Shown here piece by piece: positions 33,804-46,298 of a stretch of DNA of 64,000 nucleotides. The stretch is from Paratinospora sagittata (lineage: Eukaryota; Streptophyta; Magnoliopsida; Ranunculales; Menispermaceae). The translations under genes were made by a program, and so were the position numbers. The stretch spans positions 32,737,316 through 32,801,315 of the forward strand of contig CM069606.1 of the NCBI GenBank assembly GCA_035771175.1. The letters run 5' to 3'. Numbering within the stretch: position 1 is the stretch's first letter; every line of letters begins with the position of its first letter. The notes below the pieces were generated by a model. It made no database searches. It was not told the DNA's origin and worked only from the letters and a program-made list of their open reading frames with translations.

Positions 33804-36786
33804 TGTGGCGACCCCGCGCCCCGGACCACCAACCCCGCAGGGAATGGCATGCGGAATGCCGGGGTGAGACGCCCGTCGTAGGCATCTCCGACCACTCCTC
33901 AACTCCCATGAGGTGGTTGAGACCCTACGAGCCTTATTTCAAACAAAGACATAATATCAAAAGGTACTAAACAAAACTACCCACCGTATTAATCATCAAA
34001 GACAAGAGATAATCCATAAAAATGAACCATAAATAAAATCATAATTCCTACAGTCCATTAAAATTGACATACACATAAAGTCCAAAATTGTGGGTACAAA
34101 TAAAAACCGTCATATGCCCACATGGTTTATCTAACAAGTCCCAACTCACCCATACTACAATGTGGTAAGTGTTATAATTACATAATCCAAAATATAATAC
34201 TTTATAATTTAAAACACAGTTCAATCAAAATGTCTCACAACTCACATAGAGGCTTTGGATTCTCTCGCAGGCAAGGCCCTCAAGATATAACTACTCCTTT
34301 GCCCTTATTCGGGACAGAAGGACCTAAAAGCTGAAAATGAGGGTGAGCCAACGGTGCCCAGTGAATAGAATTCAAATATGCTATCAATACTCATCAATAA
34401 ATATCATGTATGCATGTCAATGTGTAGCATGATTAAAAGCTCATAACATATAGATATCAAGCATTTATAATAAGTTCGATGCAAGTAAAAGCTTATCAAT
34501 TTGGATCCACATTCCACATGCATTGGGTTACTAGTGCACGTCTATTTCACCGTACCGTTGATCCCAATCATGTTTATTTTGGGTTACTAGTGCACGTCTA
34601 TTTCACCGTACCGTTGACCCCAATCTCTTCCTTTCCTAAAACCCTCCTATGACAAGGTTAAGTCCCCCTATTAGCCAGATAGATGGGCCCAACCAAAGTC
34701 ATAAGGTTTTCTCAAATCAATGCATCATTCAAAACATTAGAACACATTCATGCTTTCAACATACAATATATAAGTGATATGATGACATAAAAGATATAAT
34801 CATAAATGAAGTCTACTCACAACCAAGCCTCGCGAGAGTATTTAACCACACACGACCACTAAACCGAATCAACCCAATCAAGATCCCGAAACATACATCA
34901 ATATCCTACCATACATCAATTTTTATGCTCAATCACATATACATTACACATCAACCCTAAATCAGCCCACATATAAACAATAGGCCTAAATCCCATCTAA
35001 TCCCATCATTCAACTCAAATCACATGACTTAGGCCTCTAATGCATAGTTCTCATACATAAACCATTCTATTAATCAAAAATACTGATTTCCAATTCCTTA
35101 GGCATAAACATGCCCAAATTTGGTCACTTAATCACAAGTAGGCCTAACCCATGATATGGTCACAACCACCAAATCAGTAGCATAATCAACTCTAATCATG
35201 CTTAATTAAACATAAGTTCCATCAATTCAATGATTCTAGGCCAAAAGCATCAAAAGCCCTAAAATATGAAATTTTCCATACTTAGGCCATATTGTCGATT
35301 TACACTAGGTCACCATGTTCAGCCATGTATATCACTGATTTTGCATCATGGGTTCATCAACAATGGCAACTAGGTCAACATAGTTGACATGCAAGCTATT
35401 TGGAAAGGTCTAAGTTCATATTCTAAATTTAGGTCTAATACAAGCAACCCTACCAATTCTTCATTTACTATTCTGTTCAGATGTATCAATATACCAACAG
35501 CAATATGTAATCACAAAATCAACCGTACAGATTGAAGTATGTGAAGATACAAACCTTCTGTCCAAATATCAGCCCAATCCAACGGTGGACCGAAAAGATA
35601 AGTATATTTGATGAACAAGTCTCTAATCAGACAATTTCCCCTTTCCTGCCGCAAATACTCAAACTCAGATGACTATATCACACAAAATACTAAACAAATA
35701 CAAATCTCCACAGTTCAGAATACAGAAATATCAGTTATAAACTACATACCCAAATTTGATATCCATCCAACGGTAGATTTTGGAGATCTATAAGTTTGAG
35801 CGAAACACCACGAGAAATCCAGAATCTCTGACCAGCTTTGTTTCAGAGGTTAGATCTCTCAGAAGAGACCCTAAATCAAGATCTCCACCGTTCATAATTC
35901 AGAACTATCAGTTGTACACGACATACCCAAATTTTATATCCATCCAACGGTAGATTAAGGAGATCTAGAAGTGTGAGCGGAACGGCGCGAGAATTCCAGA
36001 CTTTCCGACCAGCTTTGTTTGAGAGGTTAGATCTCTTAGACGAAACCTCTGATCAAGATCTCCACCGACCAGAATGAATAACCATAATCTAGGAACTTGC
36101 TGAAAAATCTTGAGCTCAATCTGACCATATATTCCAAAGATCCACCTCTTTGATGAAAATGTCGCAGGGATCTTCCTCCTGCAACTCTCTCCTTCTTTCT
36201 CTTCTTCTTTCCTTTCTTTTCTTTTCTTTCTCTTCTTCTTTCCTTTCTCTCCACTCACCTCTTTCTAGCACTTCCTTGATTCCCTCCTTGATTCTCTCCT
36301 TGATTCTCTCCTTGATTCCCTCCTTGATTCTCTCCTTGATTCCCTCCACTCATTCTAACATTTTTTTGAGGGCATGGGACACTTGTCCACTTTCATGCAC
36401 CAACCTTCACATGTGTTGGTCCCATACTACCCATACCAACCACATGTACTTTAACCAATTTTATGCTTCCATGCATTTTAAATGTCCAATCCATTTAATA
36501 CACCAAATTTTCATTCTCATTTATCCTTTTATTCAATCAATCCTAACTCATATCAATTCATGGTTTAATGGACCCATGCATAAATAATAACATATGCATT
36601 TTAATTTAATTTAACATGATCCATATACAATTTATGATACACATATTTATATACATTATCAAGCATCAACTATACAAACATTAAACAACCATCAAACAAA
36701 CACCAAACATATCAAGGCAACGCATAGAGTTTGGGCAAAGTGCAATTGAGTTATGGGCTAGATGAAATAATTTTCGGGGCGTCACA
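33804..36786 (-). mobile_element. Solo LTR, gypsy family Y, inside the gypsy protease region
   Basis: Plus-strand ends are TGTGGCGACCCC and GGGGCGTCACA; flanking CAGCC is exact at 33799-33803 and 36787-36791. In sense it starts TGTGACGCCCCGAAAATTAT and matches the plus-strand solo LTRs at 48564-51610 (closely) and 44328-47413 (more distantly). It carries the family's purine-rich leader (36170-36250) and an expanded 12-bp repeat. Confidence 0.95.
36266..36350. repeat. 12-bp tandem array (CCTTGATTCYCT)n
   Basis: Six to seven units alternating CCTTGATTCCCT and CCTTGATTCTCT. The related LTR at 48564-51610 has only a single equivalent unit near 49105, so this is a local expansion. Confidence 0.85.
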
Positions 36787-38134
36787 CAGCCGATATGAAA
36801 GAATGCGTAGCACCTGAGTCGAACAAAACATGCACCATTGTATTGAACAAAGGAAAGGTACCTTCGACTACATTGTTGTCTGGGAGAGGTTGTTGAGCGA
36901 TGGCAAATGCTCTGCCCTGGTTCCGTTGTCCCTGATTTTGTTGGTTCTGTCTCGGTTGGGCATTAGCAGCAGGTGGTGCTTGTTGGACTGGAACAATGGG
37001 AATAGGTTGCTGGAGGTGCGGACAGGCATATCTTACGTGGTCGTGTTGGCCGCTGTTGTAACATGTCGGCCTGTACTGCTGATCGTTCTGCTGGCCATGT
37101 TGATTGTGGTGCCGACCACCACCTCTGCCATTGCCGTTTCTATGGCCACCCATGCCATGACGACCTCTGCGGCCATGATTTCGAAAACCCTAATGGTTAG
37201 GGTTAGGAGGTTCAGCCGCAGGTGTTGTGGCCTCATTCTTCGAAACAGAGGCTGGGAGGGCTGGGTTTTGATTATAATAGGGCTTCTTCTTGTTGCCCTG
37301 TTGTGAGCCCTGTTGGGAAAACGTTGCAGGTCGTTTTCCCTTATTCATTCTCTGCTCCTGTATGATCTTTTCTTGTTCAAAGCTCATGGCCTTGTCAACA
37401 ACCTCCTTGTAAATCTTGAGATCCAAGATCGACAAGGCTTGTCGAATATCATGGCGAAGGCCATTATAAAATTTCTAAGTCTTATCTTGCTCCGTTGAGA
37501 TGGTGGAGAGAGAGTAGACCAATAGTTCTTTGAACTTGCCAGCATATTCCCTGACGGCCATGCTGCCTTGGTATAACTTAGCGAATTCCTGGCGCTTCTG
37601 CCTCTTCACAGCGCCGAGAAAATACCCATCAATAAACATTGACTCGAATTGTTGCCAAGTCATATCTGTTGTGTTGACCCTTGGGTCCTCTTTCACTGTT
37701 ATCCACCATGTGTTTGCTCCACCAACAAGTTGGTAGGTCGCTAATGGAATTTTTTGAGTCTCGTCGACTCCCATTGCATCAAGAGCCTTCTTTGACTCAT
37801 CCAGCCACTTTTGCACCTCATCAACATCAATGGTGCCAGCAAAAGTAAGAAATTGTAGCCTTTTGTACTTAGTAATCTGATCGGTTTGAGATTCCGACCC
37901 AAATCTTACCGGTGCCTAAACCGTGGCAACCTGACTGGTCGTGGTCTCACGAACGGTCTTTTGAAAAGTGGCTTTCATCGCCTCAATAAATTCGGCGAAG
38001 AAGGTTTTCATGCTTGAAGGCATATCAGAGTACGCAGCGGACGGGGCTAAACTGGCGGTACACTCGCGGACGGGGCGCGCATTTGGAATCATAACAATGG
38101 TCATATCAGAGTACGCAGCGGAAATACAATTCAT
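36787..38134 (-). pseudogene. Gypsy gag and start of protease
   Basis: Sense strand minus. Gag core: AGTIDVDEVQKWLDESKKAL, WWITVKEDPRVNTTDMTWQQ, MAVREYAGKFKELLVYS. A Gln/Asn/Gly-rich stretch and a zinc knuckle CYNSGQHDHVRYACP follow, in which the second Cys of CX2C is Ser. The aspartic protease motif VLFDSGATHSFIS ends at the solo-LTR insertion. Frame breaks near 37480, 37200 and 37920 disrupt the ORF. The first part (38134-37916) repeats SAAYSDM, marking a local duplication or deletion junction next to LTR-like sequence. Confidence 0.88.
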
Positions 38135-39278
38135 ACAAGTCTGATTTCATTAAATTCAGAATTCATTTATACATGACATGGTCAAGAGAACAGACTCCCC
38201 AAAAATCCCCAATGAATAATATAAAAGGGTACAAAATATGGGCTCCATAAACCTGCACCCAATCTACCCTAATTTCCTGTGAAAATTTGGATAATAATGG
38301 AGTGAGCTTAACGCGCTCAGTGGGTAAAATAGTTCGTGAGTATAACAATTAATAAAGCATGCTTCATAATCAAATATCTTAAATACACATCAAAGCATCA
38401 TAATCAATCAATATGTATGTATGCATGACACCGTTTCGTAATGGTTTGATGAACGTACATCGCCTGAGTTCACGTATAGATGTCCTTCCCCAGGCGTAGC
38501 CAGGTTCTCATTGTACGTCCCTTCTCAGGAACGATGCTCTAGATTCACGTACAAATGTCCCTCCCTAGACGTAGCCGAGTTCTCATTGTACGTCCCTCTC
38601 TAGAGAAATATAATGAATAGCGAGCAATGCTTCTAACTATTCTATGAGTCATAAACCACATACATCCCTAGGTGGTGATATGTATGATGCCAACGTCTGG
38701 TGATCCTTATCAGGGTTGGTATCACGACGTGCAAGGTTAGGACATTCAGTATTACTTGTATAAGCTGATAGCTTTCAATAAGACCAACTAGATCAGTCCC
38801 CAGTTGATAGGTGAGACACAAGGTCTGCTTAAATACCAATCGCCTAGAGCAGTCTGCTGCCTCCCGTTCACTATTTAAAGTTACTGAGGACAAGACCGAG
38901 TCTAGTTGAGCCAGATTTACCACAAATTTGGTATTACAACAGTGTAATACATGAACTCCAAATATACAGGCATACGTATGACAATATAAACATTATATGA
39001 CATAATGCAGTGTAAATGAATGATAGACATAATAATAAATGAATGTAAATTTTAATAAAAGTTATAAAACACGCAAACCTATGTTTCGTTCCCCACCTTC
39101 AGATAAAAACTTCTTCTTTCAGATCTGGCGCTTTCCTCCGAACAGAACTTCGTCGCACCGCACCGAGAGTCTCGAATAGAGAGTCTCAAAAGACTAAAAA
39201 CTCAGAATGAGTGGAAAGGAGAAGAAAATCACAAGAGAAGGTGATTTGGTGTGAGGAATGAGAAATGAGGAGGGTTCC

Positions 39279-39285
39279 TTATATA
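39279..39285 (-). promoter_or_regulatory. TATA box of the gypsy 5' LTR
   Basis: TATATAA on the minus strand, between palindromic repeats (39295-39361) and the transcribed part. Absent from the 3' LTR. Confidence 0.5.
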
Positions 39286-39294
39286 GAGATTTTT

Positions 39295-39361
39295 GGCGCC
39301 TGAACGTTCGGGTATGCGTTGCGCCTGAACGCTCGGGCGTTGTGCCTGAACGTTCGGGCAG
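39295..39361. repeat. Palindromic CCTGAACGTTCGGG repeats in LTR
   Basis: Three spaced copies of GCCTGAACGTTCGGGC-like sequence (one with GAACGCTC) just upstream of the TATA box. The 3' LTR has two (29813-29850). GAACGTTC is a perfect 8-bp palindrome. Confidence 0.85.
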
Positions 39362-39699
39362 GTACCCAAATTTTTTTTTTTTTTTGTGCAATCCTAGGGT
39401 ATTACACTAACACTGGGGACCAGGTTTATGGGCCAAATTGAACAAAATATATGGGTTGAAAATTTAGATTTTTTTATTTATAACAAATCAAAATATATGA
39501 ATGATAAATAAAATAGAATAATATGATTTGTATTGTTAAAAAAATTATAACAGTACAATTCACGATTACTAGGTCAAATACATCATAAAAAATTAAATAA
39601 TTTACAATACTTGAAAATATAACATTATCCTTCCAAAAAAAACAAGGGCAACATTATAATTTTTGCAAAAAATAAAAATAAAAATTTATTGGCTGTCAT

Positions 39700-39957
39700 T
39701 TTCAATATCTTCAATTGGAATTTGTATTTGGTAATTATTTTGATTTCCTTCTTCACTCAAATATCAATCTTTTAAACAAATCAATGTTTCAATTATTTCA
39801 TATTTCAATCTGCTTCGATAATTATCAACGAGACGTCCGCCAGACCGGAATGCAGACTCTAAAGCAACTGTAGAAGCAAAAATAGTTAGTAAATCTAGAA
39901 AGAATAGGACTATTTTTTTCTTGTTGTCTCCACTAATACTTCAAATTGGGAAGAATA
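39700..39957 (-). pseudogene. hAT transposase C-terminal fragment
   Basis: The minus strand reads STVALESAFRSGGRLVDNYR, then IIETLICLKD: the conserved hAT dimerisation motif (usually STVASESAFSTGGR). Upstream, PNLKY.WR and PILSRF correspond to the preceding WW...PILS region. It is interrupted at 39957 by a solo LTR. It may be the C-terminal end of the relic at 52880-53960, the intervening DNA being nested insertions. Confidence 0.72.
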
Positions 39958-41911
39958 TGTCACGACACCCCTGATGTAAGCTGATGTCATGACCGGTACA
40001 GTGTACTATACACCGTACATCCCATATACAGTATATAATACACTGTCAGCCTCAACAAACATTCACAATAATTCCCAAAATTTATAGAAATTTTGACAAC
40101 ATCTCTCTATAAAATGGACAATTTACATTTTTTCCTAATATACCACAAATCAAATCAAAGATATATATATATAAACAATCATCACAGTCATTCCATTCAT
40201 TCCACAAATCAAATTCTCACCTGATAATTATATGTGATCATCTCATTTCATCATCACAAGCATTGTCTAACCCAAAATATCAAATCAAAATCTATGTACA
40301 ACCCATCTATGTGATAATATATATATATGTAGATGTGATATATAATCATTTGAAAATAAAGAAAATATAATTCATTTCCTTTCGCATACACGTACATTAA
40401 CAAAATAAGAATGTAAATCACGTATCTACTCTCGTGCTTTTCCTTTTAACTCTGTACCTGAAATATTGAAGGAAATGGAGTGAGCAACCAACAGCTCAGT
40501 GAATATATCTCTTGATATGACAATTATATACATTTAGGAAAATATGGCATTTAAAATTATTTCAAACAAGTATTAAACACATGCATCATTCAACGAATAT
40601 ATCATACATGTCAACAACATAGATTTCATGAGTTTTCAAGAAAATAATGCATCATTTTCCACGAAATCCACAATCTCCCTCCTTCAAGGCAAGAGAGCGG
40701 GTCTAACCCTTGTATGGTCGTTACAAGGTAGCCACAGCCTCTCATTACCCAATTCACAGTCATTTCAAGGATCTTCAATCCTTGTTAGGACAGGCCTACT
40801 GACAATGAGGTTACGCATAACACTTATCCGGGTCTAATTCTTAACGAAATGACACCAACTTGCATTTGCAAGTCTCACATGCTCCAATGCTAAAAAGAAA
40901 TCATTTATGAATGCAAATTAAAACACAAATGCAACATTATATGCATAGCATATTTACATTCAAACATTTCATATATTTAAAATGTCATACAAGATCCAAA
41001 ATCAAGAAAATCTACTCACAGTACAATATTTTTCAACTTAATTACAATCACGTCGCTTTCGAGTCCATCTCCAATTTAAATCCAACTAATTCAACCTGTC
41101 ACAACCACTCCATAATTCAATTTCATTTACTCATATCAATTTATATATTTAATTTCTCAATTCACTTCAAATCACCAATAATAATGATCAACCTTAAAAA
41201 TATTATACACATTCTGTGACTTGAAATTCCAACTCAATTTAGGACTCATAAGCAGTTGAAGAAACTACTATTTCGTTTCTGTGGTCAATCTAGATATTTC
41301 CACAAGAAAGAACAGTGAAAATAGATTTCCAATTCATATTTTCACTAGTTCTCAGTTTTATTTTTCTCCTGTAACATATATCAATTTTATTAAAAATATA
41401 ATACATTCCTAAAATTATTTTGTCCACATCGACACGTGTAAAATCCGTCATACTACCATTCTACTACCTTCAACATGTATTTTATTAAGATTTTACACGT
41501 TCGCGGAGGCATCCAAAGTCAATTTTACTCACAAAAATCATATATTTAGCTACGAAAAATATCAAATCCTATCCAAAAATCACGATCTTAGTATCGAAAC
41601 GTCCGGAATTCAGTTCTCTACGATTCTATGATCTCAAACCCGAGTTTCACTGGAGTCCAATTCTATTTTATTCACCGAATATAATCACAGTACTATTCAC
41701 GATACTGTTCAATTTAATTCAACTTCATTTTTTTAAATTGTAAGCACCCATATAGGATGATCCCATATGTATCATCTTCATTTCATAATTTTTTTTATTT
41801 ACTAATCATACACGCGTATATTTTGGCTCCTACGTATAAAATATGTGTATTATACATCTCGATATACGCATAATTCAATGTATGTATTTATTAAAATTAC
41901 GGGGTGTAACA
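39958..41911 (-). mobile_element. Solo LTR, gypsy family X (1,954 bp)
   Basis: Plus-strand ends TGTCACGACACCCC and GGGGTGTAACA; flanking GAATA at 39953-39957 and 41912-41916. In sense the 3' end (GTCATGACATCAGCTTACAT...GTGTCGTGACA) matches the plus-strand copy at 13428-15877. Confidence 0.93.
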
Positions 41912-44550
41912 GAATATGTTCTTCGTGTTGGCCTAGATATGTTCGAAAAGGGGGCGAATTGGACACTTAGCAGATTAATACCTTTTTTTTACAATGGTAA
42001 TAATATGAAAGTAGGTTAAACAAGATATGACAAAGATAGCTCAATGACAATAATGAAAGCAGCTAGCTAACAATGCACACAAGATTTATAGTGGTTCGGT
42101 CGCGCCTACATCCTGTAATGCCCTGTACCCCAGGCTGACATCGTCTTGACACATAAGATACTAAAATATACGTATTTATACGTGTATGACTCGTAGAAAC
42201 CACACATATTTTTTTGGTTCGGAATTCCCTAGGCTTAGAAGCCAAATGGATCAGATTCGGTAACGTTCCAATTGCCCGCACCTTAAGATTTAAAAAAGCC
42301 AAATTGACTATGACCTTGAGATGCATGCCCCAGATAGCTTCGCGGACCTCACAGTTGCTTCCGGAACGTGTTTTACAAAAAAATTCATATAAAGTAGGTC
42401 TTGCTTTGATTTCGGAATGGCCGAACATCAAAAAAATTTCAATATACATATATATATGGAGATGAAGTAATTTTTGTCACCAATTACATCAATGTTTTAA
42501 ACTCCTAGATCCGTGGTCTGATTGAGCTGAAATTTTGACAGATTATTCCTATCTGATAGGTATTCATTTTGTGCGGTGAAGATCTTAATCGGATTTGTCT
42601 ACTGTGAGGTATAAGATTCCAAACACTGTTGCTCAGATTTGTAGATTTTCTTGCGCAATTTTGATCAAACGGTTGGATCTTGTATTCTCACCATTGGATT
42701 GAGCTGCAATTTTATCAGAAGGTTGGTAACTGACTCATAAAAAATTTGTGTGGTTAAGATTTTAAATTGGTAAGTCGTTTGCAATAAATTAATTATCTAA
42801 GTGCAAGTAATTGTAACAGGAAAACTATTTTTTTATTTAAGTGTGCTTTTTTAGTGTGGGCCCAACTTGCAACTTTGCTTCTATAAAACCAATTGGACGA
42901 CTTTCTTGCTCATTTTAGGCTTAAAAAAGGGGGGAAAAGAGGTGGAGAAGAGAAGTGGAGAAAAAACCAAGGGTTTTGGGTGTTCTTGCTCAAGAATATC
43001 TTAAGGTAAACATGTTTTACTATTCTTCTTTCTTAAAAATCTCTTTAGCTTATGCATTTGAGCTTCATTTTTTATCTAAGTAATGGTATGAGCCATGGTT
43101 TGGAAGTGTTTCAGACCTAGGGTTTGGTTGCATGTGCTCTTTTGAGCTTGTTAATGATAAAAATGGCTTCTCTTGACCTAGAACAATATCCATGAAGTGT
43201 TTTCCACATTCAAATCTCGAATTTGAAGGGGTGGTGGAAGAATACTTGTTGGAGATAGACCTTGCATGTTTGATATGTGTGTTTGGATGTTGTTGGGAAC
43301 CCATTAATGGTGAAACCCCCAATTTCTAGCAAGAAATTAGTGGGGTTGTTTGTATTTGACCTAAATCTAATTTATGGACTTAGGGTTTTCCAATTGATTT
43401 GCATGTCAACTATGTTGATTAAATGGGTCATTGTGGATGAATGATGGTTTAAAAAACTAATTTTTCATGTTGAAAAACCTAGTTGTAGTGCAAATTTGGC
43501 TAAGGCAATGATTCGGGACTTTGCCTAAATTTGGGGTTTTTGGCTTAGATCAAGTCAATTAATTAAATTGATATGAGATTAGTCTAAATTGACCATGGGA
43601 ATCAACCTTAGGCATTCCTTTGGGTTGCATGAGATCTAATTAGGTGTATAATGGTTTGAATGAGCTATATGGGTTAGCTCATTGGTGCAACCGTTTTAGA
43701 GTCTATGTTGGCCAGTGAATTAGGGCTTAATTATGGTTAATAGACATGTAATTGGACTGATTTTAATGATGAATGAGCTTATGTTATGTGCAAGGTTTGT
43801 GATTGATCCAATTGTGCCAATTGAGGGTTGAAGTGACTTGTATTGGTTGGATTTGGATTGACTAAGTCTAGCCAATCAATAGTGAATGTTTCTTTACATT
43901 TGGTTTCTATATGTGGCATTGTATTATATAGAATGTTTTGAATTGATATATATATGTGTTATGCATGATTTAATGATGGATGAAATGAATTTGAGCATAG
44001 TTTAGTTGGGTTAGCAATTGGGTGGATCTCCTAGTATGGAGTTTTGGGTAATTCCATTGGGTTGGATGGTGATCCCTAGTTGTGGACCTTGCAAAGGATT
44101 TTTATGGATTGTGTATGTTAGGATCGCCTAGGCATGGTACTTGTCTTGGTGGGCTGATCTTATGGTTCATACAATCCCAGAAATCCTAATAGAATACGGG
44201 TAAAGAAGTTCAATTGGGCAATGGATGTCGCGCACTCAGGCTCTTATATTGCTTCTTACTTAGGAGGTGTCTAGGATTGCATATAACATGTTTGGAAAAT
44301 GAAATGCATTGTCTTGAATATTGATATTGTGACGCCCCAAAAATCTTTTCATCTAGCTCATAACTCATTTGCACCTTGTCCAAACTCTATGTGTTTGCCT
44401 TGTTGTGTTTGATTGTGTGTTTGACGTTTGATGCGGGTTATTTCGAGTGTTTTTGCATGGTTTTAAGTTGTATAATGTGTATGAGAAGTCTCAGGATGAT
44501 TGGAGGCTCGTCGGGTATCGAAACAGGGCAAAAAAGAGGCTTTGAGATCA

Positions 44551-44740
44551 TGGAGCGAGCTCCAAGGGAGGAGGAAGCGCACTCCATGAGTGGCCTGAAA
44601 CCTGAAAATTTCCAGTTTTTGGGTGGAGTGCGCTCCATGAAGAGAAAACCCAGAAATTTTTTGGAAATCACCCGAGGAGCGCGCTCCATGACCGAAAAGC
44701 CCAAAAAAAAATGTTCAAGACTCAGTGGAGCGCGCTCCAT
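44551..44740. repeat. Palindromic TGGAGCGCGCTCCATG array
   Basis: Five spaced copies of GGAGCGNGCTCC or close variants (44551, 44574, 44625, 44676 and 44726), each followed by ATG or AAG and separated by A-rich spacers of about 35-50 bp. Located upstream of the purine-rich leader of the LTR. Confidence 0.85.
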
Positions 44741-46124
44741 GGCCCGAAACCCAGAAAAATTCATTTTTTGTCAATTTTTAGCTGTGGGCCCAATTTGTGT
44801 ATTTAAGCAACCAACATCCAAAATAGGTTCATTAGCACGTTATTTACTTAGAGAAGAGGGGAAAGAGGAGGAGAGGAGAAAAGGAGGAGAAACCTAGGGT
44901 TTTTGGTGGTTCCTTGCTCAATCTCTCCTAAGGTATGTGTAATTCCTCATTTTCTTCCTAAAATCTCTTTGTGGTTGTGTAAATAAGCTTCATTTTGATC
45001 TAGGAGTGGGTATGAACCACGGTTTGGGGGTGTCCCTAACCTTGGGTTTATTGATTTTCGCCCTTTTTATACTTGTTTATGGTATAAACAACCCTCTATG
45101 ACCTAGATCTACACTTAGGATGCATCTTGCAAGCACTTCACCACGTTTTTGGTGGTGCATGAGGTTAGGGTTTTGTTGAAAACCCTTAGGGCCGAGTTGT
45201 ATGCTATAGATTTGGGTTCCTAGGTTGATTTGGAACTCAATGGCACCATTTTTCCCAATTTTTAGCAAGAAATTGGTGGAGTTATGTGTAATGGCTCTAA
45301 ACCTAAAAAATGAATTTAGGGTTTTCTATTGAATTTGCATGTCAACTATGTTGAATAAATGAGCATTGTTGATGTATCCTTGTTGCTAAATCAGTGATTA
45401 TCATAGCTAAACATGATGACTTAGTGTAAAATTGACTTAGGTCACAATTTTGGGACTTTGCCGAAAATTTGGGCTTTTGACCTAAGTTAAGTCAATTGAT
45501 TAAATTGACCTTGGAATTGTCTAATTGAACCCTAATTGAGTTAGATTATGGGTTTAGGATGGTTAGACTTGTATTGATTTTGTATGTGGATTGGTATAGA
45601 TGTTGAGGTTGATCATGAGAAATGGAACTCATGATAAGGCCTAAGCGTGTGATTAAGTTGATGTATAATGTCTATGTGGTTGAACATAGAAATTGATATA
45701 TGTATGGGTATTGATGAATATTTCAGGATCTTGATTTGGTTGACTCGGTTTGGTTATTATGTGTGGTTAGATACTCTTGCGAGCCTTGGTTGTGAGTAGA
45801 CTTCATTTACGTTTAATTCTTTTATGTCATCATATCACTTATATATTGTATGTTGAAAGCATGAATGTGTTCTAATTATTTGAATGATGCGTGATGTGGA
45901 AAAACCTTATAACTTTGGTTTAGCTCATCTATCTAGCTAATAGGGAGATTTGACCTTGTCATAGAAGGGTTTTAGAAAGGAAATATTTGGAGAAGGGAAC
46001 TGCATGGTAAAATAAACGTGCACTAGTAACCCCAAATGAACATGATTGGGGATGACAACGGTACGGTAAAATAAACGTGCACGAGTAACTCCAATGCATG
46101 TGGAATGTGGATCCAAAACGAAAG

Positions 46125-46230
46125 TGTTACACCCTGGGTTGCACAACGTGCCCCCTACCCAGGTGCGGGCGCACCCCCTCGGGGCGAACGCCTAGCCATT
46201 ATGGATCCATAATATTGTCCCATCTCGGCC
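46125..46230. repeat. Left terminal inverted repeat (106 bp)
   Basis: Reverse complement of 46378-46483 with few or no mismatches (e.g. GGATCCATAATATTGTCCCA and its partner). The second right arm, 46623-46729, differs at GTTCTCCACTGCGGTGG. Confidence 0.92.
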
Positions 46231-46233
46231 AAT

Positions 46234-46298
46234 TGGCTCAATGGATACTCAAGTTGCGAAATCTAACCTTATGAGGAAGAGGTTGCGAGTTCGAACTT
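46234..46298 (+). promoter_or_regulatory. tRNA-like Pol III boxes A and B
   Basis: TGGCTCAATGG (46234-46244) fits the box A consensus, and AGTTCGAACTT (46288-46298) resembles box B (GGTTCGANNCC), 54 bases apart as in tRNA genes and SINEs. The tandem duplicate keeps the box B part but has TGACAAAATGG in place of box A. It does not fold as a functional tRNA that I can see. Confidence 0.5.

Larger units (their letters stand above)
38160..39406 (-). repeat. 5' LTR of the gypsy element (inner end uncertain)
   Basis: The outer end in sense is TGTAATACCCTAGGATTGCAC at 39406. It shares most of its length with the 3' LTR fragment at 29331-29885. No primer-binding site was found where gag begins; the junction region (about 38020-38130) carries a repeated CGCTGCGTACTCTGATATG, so the LTR/leader boundary has probably been rearranged. 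Confidence 0.75.

Noticed and set aside
36150..36587. 145-residue Ser/Leu-rich ORF
   Set aside because: Shadow of the CT-rich leader and 12-bp array of a solo LTR.
42063..42465. ORFs of 128 and 83 residues on opposite strands
   Set aside because: They sit at the start of a solo LTR with exact target duplication and show no domains.
46234..46298. Functional tRNA gene
   Set aside because: Boxes A and B are present but no acceptor stem or anticodon arm could be paired; better read as a SINE-like promoter relic.
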